A stretch of 5,533 bases of DNA from an uncultured Pseudomonadota bacterium (GTDB lineage Bacteria > Pseudomonadota > Gammaproteobacteria > Methylococcales > Methylomonadaceae), in contig CAIUWU010000093.1 of assembly GCA_903902945.1 (NCBI GenBank), positions 1-5,533 on the forward strand. Direction: 5' to 3'. The position numbers and the translations under genes were made by a program. Each line of letters begins with the position of its first letter. The stretch's first letter is position 1. The notes under the pieces are model-generated. The model was not told where the DNA came from, did not search any database, and worked only from the letters and a program-made list of their open reading frames with translations. This document shows, in pieces, positions 5,450 to 5,533 of the stretch.

Positions 5450-5459
5450 TGTGTATAAC
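5450..5459. promoter_or_regulatory. R2-type DnaA box overlapping a candidate dnaA -10
   Basis: On the minus strand 5458-5450 reads TTATACACA, the same as E. coli box R2 and one base from consensus. On the plus strand TATAAC (5454-5459) matches the -10 consensus at five of six bases, 54 bp before the probable dnaA start. I find no good -35. The overlap would let DnaA repress its own promoter, as known for dnaA in E. coli; here that is inference. Confidence 0.45.
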
Positions 5460-5512
5460 CGATTCAACCGACCTTTCCCGCCACCAGTATCTCAACAAAA
5501 ATCTTGGTCAGC

Positions 5513-5533
5513 GTGTCTGAAAAACTGTGCAGC
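5513..5533 (+). CDS. dnaA: Probable first seven codons of dnaA (cut by the window edge)
   Basis: From the GTG at 5513 the frame reads (M)SEKLCS to the edge. DnaA proteins of gammaproteobacteria commonly begin with Met-Ser, two polar residues, Leu, then Trp, as in MSLSLW of E. coli and MSVELW of Pseudomonas; here Cys replaces the usual Trp. A GTG start is also used by E. coli dnaA. The frame upstream is open only to the TAA at 5456-5458 and has no ATG. There is no strong Shine-Dalgarno; a TTG at 5504 is a less likely start. The call depends heavily on the neighbouring origin-like DNA, since seven codons alone prove little. DnaA would bind the boxes next to it and open the origin. Confidence 0.5.

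Larger units (their letters stand above)
5187..5512. other. oriC: Probable chromosomal replication origin (oriC) between priA and dnaA
   Basis: This gene-free stretch combines the parts expected of a bacterial origin: a cluster of three DnaA boxes (5248-5282), an AT-rich segment (5351-5410), an exact IHF-consensus match inside it (5368-5380) and two weaker DnaA boxes toward the probable dnaA start (5413-5421 and 5450-5458). Only one GATC (5439-5442) is present, so an E. coli-style Dam/SeqA sequestration system is unlikely. The order is priA, box cluster, AT-rich region, weak boxes, dnaA. It must also contain the priA and dnaA promoters. A cluster of boxes used only to autoregulate dnaA is the main alternative. 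Confidence 0.75.

Overview
The window reads as chromosomal DNA from a gammaproteobacterium of intermediate GC content. Its genes are ordinary housekeeping and accessory types. The repeat-like hairpins at 2715-2737 and 2848-2888 recall dispersed elements of several gammaproteobacteria. They make a methanotroph-like (Methylococcales) host possible, but that is only a guess.

Layout from left to right. Positions 1-247 hold no recognisable gene but carry a (CAACAC)7.7 hexanucleotide microsatellite at 142-187, just upstream of a plus-strand gene for a secreted NlpC/P60 cell-wall peptidase (248-790). That gene converges on a minus-strand nitroreductase gene (954-1622); a plus-strand terminator and an extra palindrome lie between them. 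A strong minus-strand terminator with a C(UUCG)G loop lies directly against the nitroreductase Shine-Dalgarno. Upstream of it is a polytopic membrane protein that I place, from memory, in DUF5765 (1720-2472, minus). A 503-bp gene-free stretch with several palindromes and repeat-like hairpins follows, then priA (2976-5186, minus), the primosomal helicase used in replication restart.

The most informative part is the right end. The 326 bp between priA and the edge has a tight cluster of two consensus DnaA boxes and one near-consensus box, an AT-rich segment (about 78% A+T over 60 bp), an exact IHF-consensus match, and two weaker DnaA boxes. The last 21 bases, GTG TCT GAA AAA CTG TGC AGC, look like the first seven codons of dnaA. 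I therefore read 5187-5512 as a likely chromosomal origin (oriC) with dnaA starting at the right edge. The restart helicase PriA and the initiator DnaA would be divergent from one shared origin/promoter region, an arrangement I do not recall from the standard gammaproteobacterial rpmH-dnaA layout.

I see no defence system, CRISPR array, insertion sequence, tRNA or rRNA in the window.
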